From positions 347,351-357,627 of the forward strand of contig MU646448.1 in the NCBI GenBank assembly GCA_026770585.1: a DNA stretch of 10,277 nt. Reading direction: 5' to 3'. Positions 1-6,731 of the stretch are shown in pieces; the first letter of the stretch is position 1; each line of letters opens with the position of its first letter. The translations under genes and the position numbers were made by a program. The DNA is from Baffinella frigidus (Eukaryota > Cryptophyceae > Cryptomonadales > Baffinellaceae). The notes below the pieces were generated by a model. It had not been told where the DNA came from. It worked only from the letters and a program-made list of their open reading frames with translations, and made no database searches.

Positions 1-945
1 ACGATCACGACGATGGAACTGACGACGAGCGTCACCGCGACCATAACACGGTCTGCCAGGGTTGGGGACTAGTGTTCAGCTTGTAGGGTGTATGGTTTCT
101 GGTTGATGGGTTTATGGTGTAGGGTTCAGGGTTTTAGGGTTTAGGGTTTGGGGTTTATGGTTTATGGTTTATGGTTTAGGGTTTATGGTTTAGGGATGAG
201 GGGTTTAGGGTTTAAGATGGGGGAGGGAGAGATCACGACGATGGAACTGACGACGAGCGTCACCGCGACCATGCCACGTTCTGCCAGGTTCGGGGGTTAG
301 AGCGGTGTGCCGAGAAGTCGGCCACCTGGAACATGGGGAATTGAGAAATTGGAGCCGTTTATGTCCACTTTTGAGAAATGACGAGGGTGACCGCGACCAT
401 GTTACGGTCTGGGGAGCAGGGTTTCAGGGTTTAGGGGTTAGGGTTTAGGTTTGAGGGTTCAGGGTTTAGAGTTTAGGGTTTAGGGAAACACCGTCTGCCG
501 GGTTTAGAGTTTAGGGTTTGGGGTTTGAGGTTTAGGGTTTGGGAGGGGGGAGAGGGAGAGATCACGAGGGCGGAACCGACTCCGAGCGAGACAAATTCAT
601 CTCGAAAGATAACTGAATCAGTTCTTTTTCAATAGGCGGTTGAATAGGAGAAATTAGCTAGGGCATAGTAAATTCAATTAGGCCTCATAATTAAATAAAA
701 ACGCCAATTGGGGAACTGATTCAGCTATCTTTCGAGATGCAAATCGCGACCATGCCACGGTCTGCCAGAATACGGACTGTGGTTCATGGCTTTATGGTTT
801 ATGGTGTATGGTGTATGGTGTATGGTTCATGGTTGTATGGTTCAGGGTTCAGGGTTTAGGAGTTTAGGGTTAAGGTTTAGGGTTTAGGGTTTAGGACGGG
901 AGAGAGAGAGATCACCACGGCGGAACTGAATCCAGAGTCAGTTCC
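1..945. repeat. Composite satellite: telomere-like blocks alternating with a ~60-bp spacer
   Basis: A spacer reading roughly GATCACGACG-ATGGAACTGACGACGAGCG-TCACCGCGACCATGCCACGG-TCTGCCAGG occurs at 3-60 and 232-290. Partial or diverged copies lie at 376-412, 559-769 (interrupted by an insertion) and 909-940. Between them are degenerate telomere-like stretches (TTTAGGG, TTTATGG, TTCAGGG, TTTGGGG variants) at about 85-225, 418-555 and 780-897. The block type and its spacer recur as a unit, so this is a higher-order repeat and not simple telomere erosion. Confidence 0.75.
598..739. mobile_element. MITE-like inverted-repeat element inserted in a satellite spacer
   Basis: The ends 598-624 and 713-739 are inverted copies matching at 26 of 27 positions, starting CATCTCGAAAGAT. 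The 142-bp element is AT-rich and codes for nothing. CAAAT is present on both sides (592-596 and 740-744; one base separates the left copy from the repeat), a likely 5-bp target duplication. Removing the element rejoins GAGCGA...CGCGACCATGCCACGG, matching uninterrupted spacers at 232-290, so the empty site is present in the same window. Confidence 0.85.
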
Positions 946-1050
946 GGCTAGATTTTCTGCAAATTCCAGTGACTTCCACCTCAATGCCACAAATCCTAAA
1001 TCTAGTCGTAATATCCTGTGCCCGTTCACTTAATTGAAATAATCAGAGGG

Positions 1051-1137
1051 ACTGAATCGTTTAAATCGACTAAATCGTTTAAATCGCGACTAAATCGTTT
1101 AAATCGCTTCGGGACTAAATCGTTTAAATCGCTTCTG
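1051..1137. repeat. AT-rich tandem repeat, unit ACTAAATCGTTTAAATCG
   Basis: Four units start at 1051, 1069, 1089 and 1114. Each contains the self-complementary string CGTTTAAATCG or close to it, with spacers of 0-7 bp (GC, CTTCGGG, CTTCTG). The stretch before it (946-1050) holds no recognisable gene, only a weak CTAGATTT/AAATCTAG inverted pair. Confidence 0.8.
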
Positions 1138-1217
1138 AGATAATGTCATCCAGAGACGCGACTAAATCAGGGGGCCGGACAAAGGTGTTTTGCTCTCACT
1201 GTGACACTCTGAGGGCA

Positions 1218-1256
1218 AACCCTAAGCCCTCAACCCTCAACCCTCAACCCTCAACC
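1218..1256. repeat. Short CCCTCAA/CCCTAAG telomere-like array in reverse orientation
   Basis: Four to five heptamers of CCCTCAA type follow AAACCCTAAG. The C-rich strand is on +, opposite to the TTTAGGG blocks on either side, so this segment was inserted or inverted separately. Confidence 0.75.
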
Positions 1257-1323
1257 GTAGACCTAGATTCAACCTGCCCACGCCCACCAGCCGTGTTCGT
1301 GAGTAGGCAGTGGGTGGTGGTAC

Positions 1324-1379
1324 AGTGGTGGTACCGACCTTGAGTTTGCAAAGTGGTGGTACCGACCTTTAGTTTGCTG
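1324..1379. repeat. 28-bp tandem duplication
   Basis: Two copies of AGTGGTGGTACCGACCTT plus a TTTGC-containing tail begin at 1324 and 1352. They differ at a few positions only. Confidence 0.85.
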
Positions 1380-1448
1380 ATGGCATGGGCTGACATGGAC
1401 GATCCTCTCTCATAAATCGGAATTATCGGAATTATCGGTCCCGGCGAC

Positions 1449-1575
1449 CACTCGGAGTGGGGCCAAATCGTCTTCTCGAGTTCCCTGATTTGCACCACAG
1501 GTCGTCAAAATTCGACGACCTCCAGTACAAATCAAGGGGATTGGAACAGGCGAGTTGCTCCCATTCTGAGGGCTG
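1449..1575. mobile_element. Foldback element, family A copy 1
   Basis: A hairpin is built from CCTGATTTGCACC (near 1484) against GTACAAATCAAGG (near 1526), around an apical stem at 1501-1519 (GTCGTC...GACGAC). The right flank (GATTGGAACAGGCGAGTTGC, then CTGAGGGCTG) matches copy 2 at 5264-5395 almost base for base. The left outer arm is more decayed, so the left boundary is approximate. Confidence 0.7.
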
Positions 1576-1580
1576 CCACT

Positions 1581-1741
1581 AGCCCTGGGAGGTGACTCAA
1601 ATAGTGCCCTGGAACATTTTCGATTCACCTTGCAGAGACCCCAGATCTGGGGTCTCTGCGACTTAAGTTGACACTTTTTGTGCCAAAATCAACTTTTGGG
1701 ATTTCTGTTCCAGAGCATAATTTGAGTCCCCTCCCAGGGCT
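1581..1741. mobile_element. Foldback element with 35-bp terminal inverted repeats and a perfect palindrome inside
   Basis: Arms 1581-1615 and 1707-1741 (outer end AGCCCTGGGAGG) are inverted copies with 31 of 35 matches. Inside lies a perfect 28-bp palindrome at 1632-1659 centred on CCAGATCTGG, followed by an AAGTTGA...TCAACTT stem. It lies 5 bp from family A copy 1 on the left and 2 bp from the next element on the right. It has no coding capacity. Confidence 0.85.
1632..1659. repeat. Perfect 28-bp palindrome
   Basis: GCAGAGACCCCAGA is followed directly by its exact reverse complement, with no loop. It sits off-centre in the foldback element at 1581-1741. The central CCAGATCTGG recurs as the core of a 14-bp palindrome at 9804-9817. 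Confidence 0.95.
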
Positions 1742-1743
1742 TG

Positions 1744-2079
1744 TACACTGCTAGCCAGAAGATTTTGAATTAGTCGACTTTGAAAACAACGGAAGAGAGG
1801 TAGAGCTATTCCGGTAGGACTTGTCGCGTTTTGGAATTCGAGATTTCAAGATTTCAGACTTCAAAAAGGTTTTAAAGGTTGTAAAACGTTTTAAAACACG
1901 CCTTTTCAAATCTCATGGTACAAATGAAGTCTGAAATTCTCAAATCCCGAAATCGAAACCGCGACAAGTCCTACCGGAATGGCTCTACGGAAATAGACGC
2001 CACTGTGGCATCTGGGATTCTAAAGTGAACACTTTCAAGGGGGGGTTGACTTGAGCAAAAAATCCTGGCTAGCAGTGTA
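1744..2079. mobile_element. Large foldback element flanked by TA
   Basis: Ends CACTGCTAGCC (from 1746) and GGCTAGCAGTG (to 2077) are exact inverted repeats bounded by TA at 1744-1745 and 2078-2079. A second, inner pair of arms, 1801-1862 and 1926-1987, is well conserved (TTCCGGTAGGACTTGTCGCG against its complement). The centre is an AT-rich loop of TTTTAAA tracts. The whole 336 bp could fold into one long hairpin. TA flanks and inverted ends fit a non-autonomous Tc1/mariner-type element, though TA may just be part of the symmetry. Confidence 0.85.
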
Positions 2080-2127
2080 GAGGTGGTCGTCAGACCTGCC
2101 CACGCCCGCCAGCCGTGTTCCGGCGAC

Positions 2128-3030
2128 CTATTGTGGGGGTTGGAGTTTAGGGGTTGGAGGTAGGGGGTTAGGGGGTTGGGGTGTGGAGTTTGGGGTTTGG
2201 GGTATGGGGGTGAGTGGCGTGGGGTTTGGGGGTTGGGGTTAGGGGGTTGAGGTTTCGGTTTATGGTTTATGGTTTATGGTTTAGGGTTTGGGGCTTAGGG
2301 TTAAGGGTTAAGTGTTAAGGGTTTAGGGTTTAGGGTTTAGGGTTCAGGGTTTAGGGTTTAGGGTTTAGGGTTTAGGGTTGAGGGTTGAGGCTTTTTTTAG
2401 GGTTGAAGATTTAGGGTTTACCGCCAGAGGTTGGTGCTTGTGAACCATAGGGCCACCTGTTTAAGTATTTAGTGTTCAGGGTTTAGGGATTAGGGTTTAG
2501 GGTTTAGGGTTTAGGGTTTAGGGTTTGGGGTTTAGGGTTTAGTGCTTAGAGTTTAGGGTTTAGGGTTTAGGGTTTAGGGTTTAGTGCTTAGAGTTTAGGG
2601 TTTAAGGCGTAGGGTTTAGGGTTTAGGGTTTAGGGTTTAGGGTTTAGGGTTTAGGGTTTAGGGTTTAGGGTTCAGGGTTCACCGCCACCACGGCGAGAGC
2701 CCATGTCGACTGTGGCGCTCCTGTGGGGTTAGGGTTTAGGGTTTGGGGTTTAGGGTTTGGGGTTCAGGGTTCAGGATTTGGGATTTATTGTTTATTGTTT
2801 ATTTATGAGTGTGATTGTTAATTTATTAGTGTTTAGTGTTCAGGGTTTATGGATTGGCCTCCGCTGATGAGCGGCAGTGGTTTAGGGTTTAGGGTTTAGG
2901 GTTTAGGGTTTAGGTTTTAGGTTTTAGGGTTTAGGTTTTAGGGCTTAGGGTTTGGATTTAAGGTTTTGGGGTCTAGGGTTTAGGGTTTAGGGGTTGGGGT
3001 TTAGGGTTTAGGGTTTAGGGTTTAGGGCCG
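2128..3030. repeat. Interstitial telomeric block (TTTAGGG), mixed pure and degenerate
   Basis: G-rich strand on + throughout. Near-perfect runs of TTTAGGG lie at about 2318-2380, 2484-2545, 2611-2670, 2880-2925 and 3000-3026; the 2611-2670 run holds about eight consecutive units. Degenerate parts have TTTGGGG, TTTATGG, TTAAGGG and GGGGTTG variants, densest at 2130-2280. Three non-telomeric islands interrupt it: 2419-2460 (ACCGCCAGAGGTTGG...), 2680-2728 (ACCGCCACCACGGCGAGAGC...) and 2849-2879. No gene is visible. Confidence 0.95.
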
Positions 3031-3098
3031 AGGCAGGGGCGAGATAGGTACCTACAAGTTAATAGAGTTGTACCAGAGGAGCCTACACGTCAAGAGGC
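3026..3098. repeat. 31-bp tandem repeat, first segment, with telomere-junction leader
   Basis: GGGCCGAGGCAGGGGCGAGA, then TAGGTACCTACAAGTTAATAG leads into one to two copies of the 31-bp unit. The same leader reappears at 3273, again directly after a telomere-like GGGTTTAGGG, so leader plus repeat were duplicated together. Confidence 0.75.
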
Positions 3099-3240
3099 TC
3101 ATCTCCGTGAAGGTATTAATGAATTGCTTGCCGGGAAACGAAATTCACTACACGATTGGCTCATACTAGTAATCGTAAAGCATGTGCGTAGCAAATGTGG
3201 TTGGCATGCAAGGCTTTAATTAATACATTCTCTGAGATGA
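3099..3240. mobile_element. Foldback element interrupting the 31-bp repeat
   Basis: Imperfect arms begin TCATCTC at 3099 and end GAGATGA at 3240, with GTATTAATGA facing TTAATTAATAC further in. The loop-proximal part carries GAAATTCACTACAC (3140-3153) and TACTAGTAATCGTAAAGCA, which are shared with the element at 5047-5195 although the outer arms are not. Confidence 0.7.
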
Positions 3241-3272
3241 AGACAGAGCGTGCGCTGCGGGTTTAGGGTTGA

Positions 3273-3435
3273 GGGCCGAGGCAGGGCCGTAATAGGTACC
3301 TTCAAGTTAATAGAGTTGTACCAGAAGAGCCTACACGTTCATAGATTTGTACCAGATGAGCCTACAGGTTAATAGATTTGTACCGGCGGAGCTGACAGGT
3401 TAATGAATTTGTTACAGATGAGCCTAAAAGTTAAT
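3273..3435. repeat. 31-bp tandem repeat, second segment
   Basis: After the leader, about four units of the type TTAATAGATTTGTACCAGAT-GAGCCTACAAG follow each other, with variants such as GGCGGAGCTGACAGG. The unit resembles nothing I recognise. Frames through it are short and not conserved between units. Confidence 0.85.
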
Positions 3436-3536
3436 AGCCGGAGCTTGTTTGATGACAACCCCGTAACCCCAACCCCTAAACCCCACCCCCCAAAACAGGT
3501 CGCCGGAACACGGCTGTAGCCGGAGCTTGTTTGATG
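3436..3536. repeat. 63-bp telomere-like insertion flanked by a 19-bp direct repeat
   Basis: AGCCGGAGCTTGTTTGATG is present exactly at 3436-3454 and 3518-3536. Between the copies are 63 bp with C-rich telomere-like sequence (AACCCCAACCCCTAAACCCC) and then GGTCGCCGGAACACGGCT. Bases 3469-3515 are an inverted copy of 2111-2157, the left border of the telomeric block, matching at 43 of 47 positions. Confidence 0.85.
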
Positions 3537-3591
3537 CGGGCAGGGCGAGAGAGGATGTCGAGAGACTAGCTCTGCCTCACTCAGGCTGGCG

Positions 3592-3651
3592 GACTATTCT
3601 TAAGTTGACATGCTGGATGCTGACTATTCTTAAGTTGACATGCTGGATGCG
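3592..3651. repeat. 30-bp tandem duplication
   Basis: GACTATTCTTAAGTTGACAT-GCTGGATGC occurs at 3592 and 3622 with no clear change. AAGTTGAC within it can pair with GTCAACTT at 3664-3671, making a small hairpin. The flanking CTAGCTCTGCCT and ATCCGTCAACTTT are shared with the element at 4861-4993. Confidence 0.85.
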
Positions 3652-3684
3652 TGGTACACATCCGTCAACTTTGGAGCGGGGAAC

Positions 3685-3791
3685 ACCCTGGTACCAGAGG
3701 AGCCTACAAGTAAATATATGTGTACCAGATGAGCCTACAAGTCAACAGATTTGTACCAGATGAGCCTACAAGTAAATAGATTTGTACCAGA
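3685..3791. repeat. 31-bp tandem repeat, third segment
   Basis: About three to four units (GGTACCAGAGGAGCCTACAA, then GTAAATATATGTGTACCAGA and so on) continue the family of 3026-3435 after an interruption of about 250 bp. They end at AGAAGGTGAGACAGAGC. Confidence 0.85.
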
Positions 3792-3839
3792 AGGTGAGAC
3801 AGAGCTAGAGAGAGGGCCGCGGACGGCGCGAGGCGCTAC

Positions 3840-4049
3840 CCACTCGAGGCTAGAAATGTGAGTATTTTAAAAGTTTTAACTTCGCAAGTCCTTTACAAGT
3901 GGACCGCTGTGTAGTAATTTTCACACAAATGTCGCGTTTGGTCACGTTCCTGGGGGAATTCCTCCAGGAACGTGACCAAGCCTGCCCGTGACTGGTACTA
4001 AATTTAACAACCCCCCATTTAAAATACTCCCTCTTCCAGCCACGAGTGG
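3840..4049. mobile_element. Foldback element with a 16-bp apical stem
   Basis: Outer arms start CCACTCG at 3840 and end CGAGTGG at 4049, and pair again through GAGTATTTTAAA against TTTAAAATACTC. At the centre TTGGTCACGTTCCTGG (3938-3953) and its exact complement (3964-3979) flank a 10-base loop containing GAATTC. Frames of 69 and 147 codons that cross it follow from the lack of stops in the arms and do not respect its boundaries. Confidence 0.85.
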
Positions 4050-4054
4050 ACGGG

Positions 4055-4216
4055 CACACAGCGGGCTACCAAGGAATTTTCGGCTCGATTCTGCCCGACT
4101 TTCCATTACCTTATCCGTAGGAACCCCCCTATGTCCCTACAAAATGGCCCGCCGTAGGGTCTATGGATTATCCGATTCCGGGTTATTCAAGAAATCCCTT
4201 TGTAGTCCGCTGTGTG
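4055..4216. mobile_element. Foldback element, family B copy 1
   Basis: Ends CACACAGCGG and CCGCTGTGTG are exact inverted repeats that extend imperfectly through CTACCAAGGAATTT against AAATCCCTTTGTAG. The interior ACTTTCC...ACCTTATCCGTAGGAACC-CCCCTATGTCCCTAC is shared with the copy at 8823-8984. Confidence 0.8.
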
Positions 4217-4288
4217 GCAGAAGACGAGAGCGGATGGGGAGAGAGGCTGGGAGGACGGCCGTAGCCGTCACCGCTGGGGGTCATCATG

Positions 4289-4436
4289 CTACGCTAGACC
4301 TGAGGGGAAGCAATCGCAGCGAGTCGCTTTACAGAAAATGCACGGATTTCCGGCCTTTTCTCCAAAAGTTGACAGAATTTGAAGGGAATTTGTCGAAATT
4401 GACTTTTGCGATTGCTTCCAGTCAGGTCTAGCGTAG
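4289..4436. mobile_element. Foldback element, 36-bp arms
   Basis: Arms from CTACGCTAGACCTGA (4289) and TCAGGTCTAGCGTAG (to 4436) pair through GGAAGCAATCGCA for about 36 bp with few mismatches. TA lies at 4290-4291 and 4434-4435, compatible with a TA target duplication. The sequence between this and the previous element (4217-4288) is purine-rich and featureless. Confidence 0.85.
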
Positions 4437-4478
4437 GGTGTGCTGGTAAGGCGACCCAGTGAGAGATTTCTTCGCGAA

Positions 4479-4635
4479 CCTGAACAGATTGAATTTCGGG
4501 AACTGTCCTTCTAAACGATTCTTGGTACAAATCCAGACATTGTAAAGCCCTAAAAGTACGGATATTTTAAAGCCCTAACGTTCTTGGTACACATCATCGT
4601 TTAGAAGGACATTCCCGAAAATAGATCTACTCAGG
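4479..4635. mobile_element. Foldback element, ~40-bp arms
   Basis: Left arm 4479-4519 (CCTGAACAG...CTTCTAAACGAT) and right arm 4596-4635 (ATCGTTTAGAAGGAC...CTCAGG) are inverted copies with one indel and a few changes. The loop holds a direct repeat, TAAAGCCCTAA, at about 4542 and 4569, and two TTCTTGGTACA strings. Confidence 0.85.
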
Positions 4636-4670
4636 TCCGGGATGAGATTGGGAGGCGGTGGCCTGTAGAA

Positions 4671-4860
4671 TGGAGCAATTTCATCCCACCAGGTATTTGA
4701 TTTAAATGCTTCGGAGTTCCCCGAATGCACGAAATTTACTACACGTAAGCTCGTCCGGGGCTGGACGTGACTGCATTTGGCCAAGTGTGTAGTAAATTTC
4801 GTTGATTCGGGGAACTCCGAAGCATTTAAATCAAATACCTGGCGGGATTAAATTGGACCA
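4671..4860. mobile_element. Foldback element with nearly perfect 56-bp inner arms
   Basis: Arms 4689-4744 and 4787-4842 match at 54 of 56 positions. Pairing continues outward to 4671 and 4860 with four more mismatches (CAATTTCATCCC against GGGATTAAATTG). The loop is about 42 bases. The loop-proximal ends are GAAATTTACTACAC (4731-4744) and its complement, a core shared with the elements at 3099-3240 and 5047-5195. Arm identity this high implies a recent origin or correction of one arm by the other. Confidence 0.9.
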
Positions 4861-4993
4861 CCTAGCTCTGCCTGAGTCAATCTGGTCTCATCAAAACGAT
4901 GAGAGCGGAAGTCAATTCTTCGGGGGGTTGGTGCAAATCCGTCAACTTTTGCAGTGAAAACGATCAGTCAACCCCGAGTCAGGCAGCGCTAGG
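4861..4993. mobile_element. Foldback element with ends CCTAGC(T/G)CTGCCTGA
   Basis: 4861-4878 and 4976-4993 are inverted copies with two mismatches in 18. TA lies inside both ends (4863-4864, 4991-4992 region). Further in, AAGTCAATTCTTCGGGGGGT can pair in part with the GTCAACTTTT downstream. It abuts the preceding element without a gap. Relatives of its ends lie at 3568-3680. Confidence 0.65.
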
Positions 4994-5046
4994 CCACAGG
5001 AGACGGCAGGGCCCACCGGTCTCTGGTTTCTGAATTTATTAGAGAG

Positions 5047-5195
5047 GATTTCATATCGCAACACTCATAATTTATAAACTTGGTTCAATGAAATTTACTA
5101 CACAGAACGATCTTTACTAGTAATATTAAAGCAAACGTGTAGTAATTTTGATTGAAACCAAGTTTATAAATTACAAGTGTTTCCGTATGAGATTC
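5047..5195. mobile_element. Foldback element with ~55-bp arms
   Basis: Left arm 5047-5103 and right arm about 5137-5195 pair through TAATTTATAAACTTGG and TTTACTACAC with scattered mismatches. The loop has TTTACTAGTAATATTAAAGC, resembling the loop at 3164-3182. No coding sequence. The bases between 4994 and 5046 show nothing recognisable. Confidence 0.85.
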
Positions 5196-5220
5196 GCCTG
5201 TTTGCCAAATCCGTGCCAGT

Positions 5221-5257
5221 ATGGACCGTACATAGTACCAGACTATGTACGGTCCAT
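5221..5257. repeat. Short perfect hairpin, 16-bp stem and 5-base loop
   Basis: ATGGACCGTACATAGT (5221-5236) is followed after ACCAG by its exact complement (5242-5257). No terminator-like T run follows. It sits alone between two foldback elements. Confidence 0.9.
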
Positions 5258-5263
5258 GACCTC

Positions 5264-5395
5264 CCAGCCCTCAGCGTGGGATCAAAACTTGTTTTTTGAG
5301 ACCCCTGATTTGCACCACATGTCGCCGGATTCCGGCGACCACCGGTACAAATCAAGGGGATTGGAAATGGCGAGTTGCTCCACTCTGAGGGCTGG
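5264..5395. mobile_element. Foldback element, family A copy 2
   Basis: Ends CCAGCCCTCAG and CTGAGGGCTGG are inverted repeats. Inside, CCTGATTTGCACC pairs with GGTACAAATCAAGG around an apical stem GTCGCCGGA-T-TCCGGCGAC (5321-5339). It is more intact than copy 1 at 1449-1575 and defines the family's ends. Confidence 0.8.
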
Positions 5396-5454
5396 AGGGA
5401 CGACGAGGGTGGGGGGCACCGAGACTGGCGACAACAGCCGCTGCGATGGCCTGG

Positions 5455-5518
5455 GTTTCGGGTTTCGGGTTCAGGGTTCAGGGTTCAGGGTTTATGGTGC
5501 ATGGTTTATGGTTTATGG
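5455..5518. repeat. Degenerate telomere-like block
   Basis: TTTCGGG, TTCAGGG and TTTATGG variants, G-rich strand on +, with no exact TTTAGGG unit. It supplies the stop codon of the minus-strand frame at 5506-6063. Confidence 0.8.
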
Positions 5519-6063
5519 GGGTACACAAAGTTCACAAGTTGGGGGACTCCTCGCATGAAGAAACGATCGTTGCAGGGTACGTGGCGCATTTCGAATCCCC
5601 GGATGCCGCGCGCGGTGAAACCTAGGGCTGGACGCCCGTTGCAACACCGGGGGGGCGGGTGTGCCTGTAGGAGGATGAGTTGAGAGGAGAAGAGGAGGGG
5701 CCGGGCAATCTCCGGGGGTATGATGAAGCCCCGAGCGTCGAAGGCCCCGTCAGGGTCCTCGCCGCAGTGGGGCCGGGAAGATGCGGGCGTCAGCGGAGCG
5801 GGCTGGTCGCTGTGCGCCGGCAGCAGCGGCAGAACCTCGACCACGAAGGAGGGCACCGGCGGCACCGGTCTAACGAGACCCATGTTTCTGTGAAAATTTG
5901 AACGCCACCCCTTTCTTAAGTGACACCCGAATGTTTCAGGCAGAGGGAGTCTGTTCGCAGCTAGGCAGACACGAGGAACGGAGCCTGGCTTGTCTCTCTG
6001 ATGAAGAAAGGAACCCAACTCTCTGCTGAATCGGATCCTGGTCTGCGGCCCGAATGGTTCCAA
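5506..6063 (-). CDS. Candidate coding segment or gene fragment, unknown function
   Basis: A minus-strand frame of 185 codons is open from an ATG at 6063 to a TAA at 5506-5508. The part after a second ATG at 5883 (125 codons, beginning MGLVRPVPPVPSFVVEVLPL) is GC-rich with mostly G/C third positions, unlike the AT-rich foldbacks around it. The protein is rich in Pro, Leu and Arg. A less repetitive stretch near its end contains GFTARGIRGFEMRHVPCNDR. Minus-strand sequence just before 5664 is a long pyrimidine tract ending in CTACAG, a textbook 3' splice acceptor, so 5506-5664 may be an exon. The last residues run into degenerate telomere-like repeats that supply the stop, which suggests truncation. 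No family is recognised. It may be a decayed or captured gene fragment, or a chance frame in GC-rich DNA. Confidence 0.3.
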   Translation of the reverse strand: MEPFGPQTRIRFSRELGSFLHQRDKPGSVPRVCLAANRLPLPETFGCHLRKGWRSNFHRNMGLVRPVPPVPSFVVEVLPLLPAHSDQPAPLTPASSRPHCGEDPDGAFDARGFIIPPEIARPLLFSSQLILLQAHPPPRCCNGRPALGFTARGIRGFEMRHVPCNDRFFMRGVPQLVNFVYPHKP

Positions 6064-6070
6064 GATTTCA

Positions 6071-6186
6071 GAAATACGATTTTGGTGTATCTTAAAGGGT
6101 AAAAATAAGACAGTCGCCTATCTAGCCTTCATTTATAGCCTTAAGATACACCAAAATAGAATCGGAGATCCCCGAAATCGTATTTC
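6071..6186. mobile_element. Foldback element with 17-bp exact inner arms
   Basis: ATTTTGGTGTATCTTAA (6079-6095) and its exact complement (6141-6157) form the inner stem. Outer GAAATACGATTTT (6071-6083) pairs with GAAATCGTATTTC (6174-6186), so the left strand can pair with either right-hand segment. The following 195 bp (6187-6381) are pyrimidine-rich (TCTTCCTCCTCCCCCCCC) with a GGATC-rich patch and no gene. Confidence 0.75.
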
Positions 6187-6381
6187 CTACCTAAAGGACC
6201 TCAGAAATACTCGTCCGGAGATAGATCCGAGGCGGGCCTATTCGAACCTCGCGAACGAAGAACCTTTCTCTTCCTAATCTCTTCCTCCTCCCCCCCCCTC
6301 CTGACCCTGGATCAGAATCCAGACTGAGTCGTCTTCGCCGACCCCCCCTTGGATCCCCCAGGATCCAACCTAGAAGATGTG

Positions 6382-6485
6382 TATCCCTTAAGTGACCAAC
6401 GGGCGAATAATCGCCCGTGGAAACCCTAGGCAGGTCCTAGGGGCCTACGGTAGGGCGTATGAGCCTACTGGCCACTTAAGGGATA
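6382..6485. mobile_element. Foldback element, family C copy 1
   Basis: TATCCCTTAAGTGACCA and TGGCCACTTAAGGGATA (6382-6398, 6469-6485) match at 16 of 17 positions, with TA at both outer ends. Inside is a perfect sub-hairpin, CGGGCGA-ATAA-TCGCCCG (6400-6417), and then a CCTAGG/CCTACGGTAGGG segment that resembles the interior of family F. Confidence 0.8.
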
Positions 6486-6486
6486 T

Positions 6487-6726
6487 ATGCAGCGTCTCGT
6501 CTGTAGGGCCTAGCTCCACGAACAAGAGATGTGTTCCACAAAGGGGAAGAGACTTTTATTGAACGTATGACGTCGGACCATAGACTTAAAGCGTGCAGAG
6601 AGGGCTCGAACTAAGGAACAAGGCGCCGGAGGGCTTGATGTGATCCGAAAGGAAGCGTGGCTTTCGTGCAGGATACGTTCCAGTGTCCGCCTATGTTGGG
6701 AGCTCGAAGAACCTGAAGGACCTAAA
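6487..6726. repeat. Family D repeat, first copy (interrupted)
   Basis: GCAGCGTCTCGTCTGTAGGG...GTTCCAC (6490-6540) and AACAAGGCGCCGG...CTGAAGGACCTAA (6617-6726) match two adjoining parts of the copy at 6732-6896. About 76 bp of unrelated sequence (6541-6616) splits this copy. On the minus strand both copies lie in one 152-codon frame that repeats a segment beginning LGPSGSSSSQHRRTLERI. On + both start MIRKEAW. No protein family is recognised, and the frames follow from the DNA repeat. Confidence 0.8.
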
Positions 6727-6731
6727 GGCAC

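Noticed and set aside
1051-1137. Repeats as a CRISPR array
   Set aside because: Units are adjacent or separated by 0-7 bp, without spacers of regular length, and the genome is eukaryotic.
3988-4431. 147-codon plus-strand frame
   Set aside because: It starts inside one foldback, crosses another and ends in a third; no motif, and codon use changes at each element border.
4641-4892. Wider inverted pair GATGAGA/TCTCATC around the 4671-4860 element
   Set aside because: The matching bases overlap the start of the next foldback, and alignment breaks between 4641 and 4670, so the extension is probably chance.
5221-5257. Hairpin as a bacterial-type terminator
   Set aside because: No T run follows, and the context is eukaryotic repeats with no gene ending there.
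5148-5558. 136-codon plus-strand frame
   Set aside because: Crosses a foldback arm, a hairpin, family A copy 2 and telomere-like repeats.
5586-5602. TTCGAATCCCC resembling a tRNA T-arm
   Set aside because: No matching acceptor stem, anticodon arm or polymerase III box A at the right distance.
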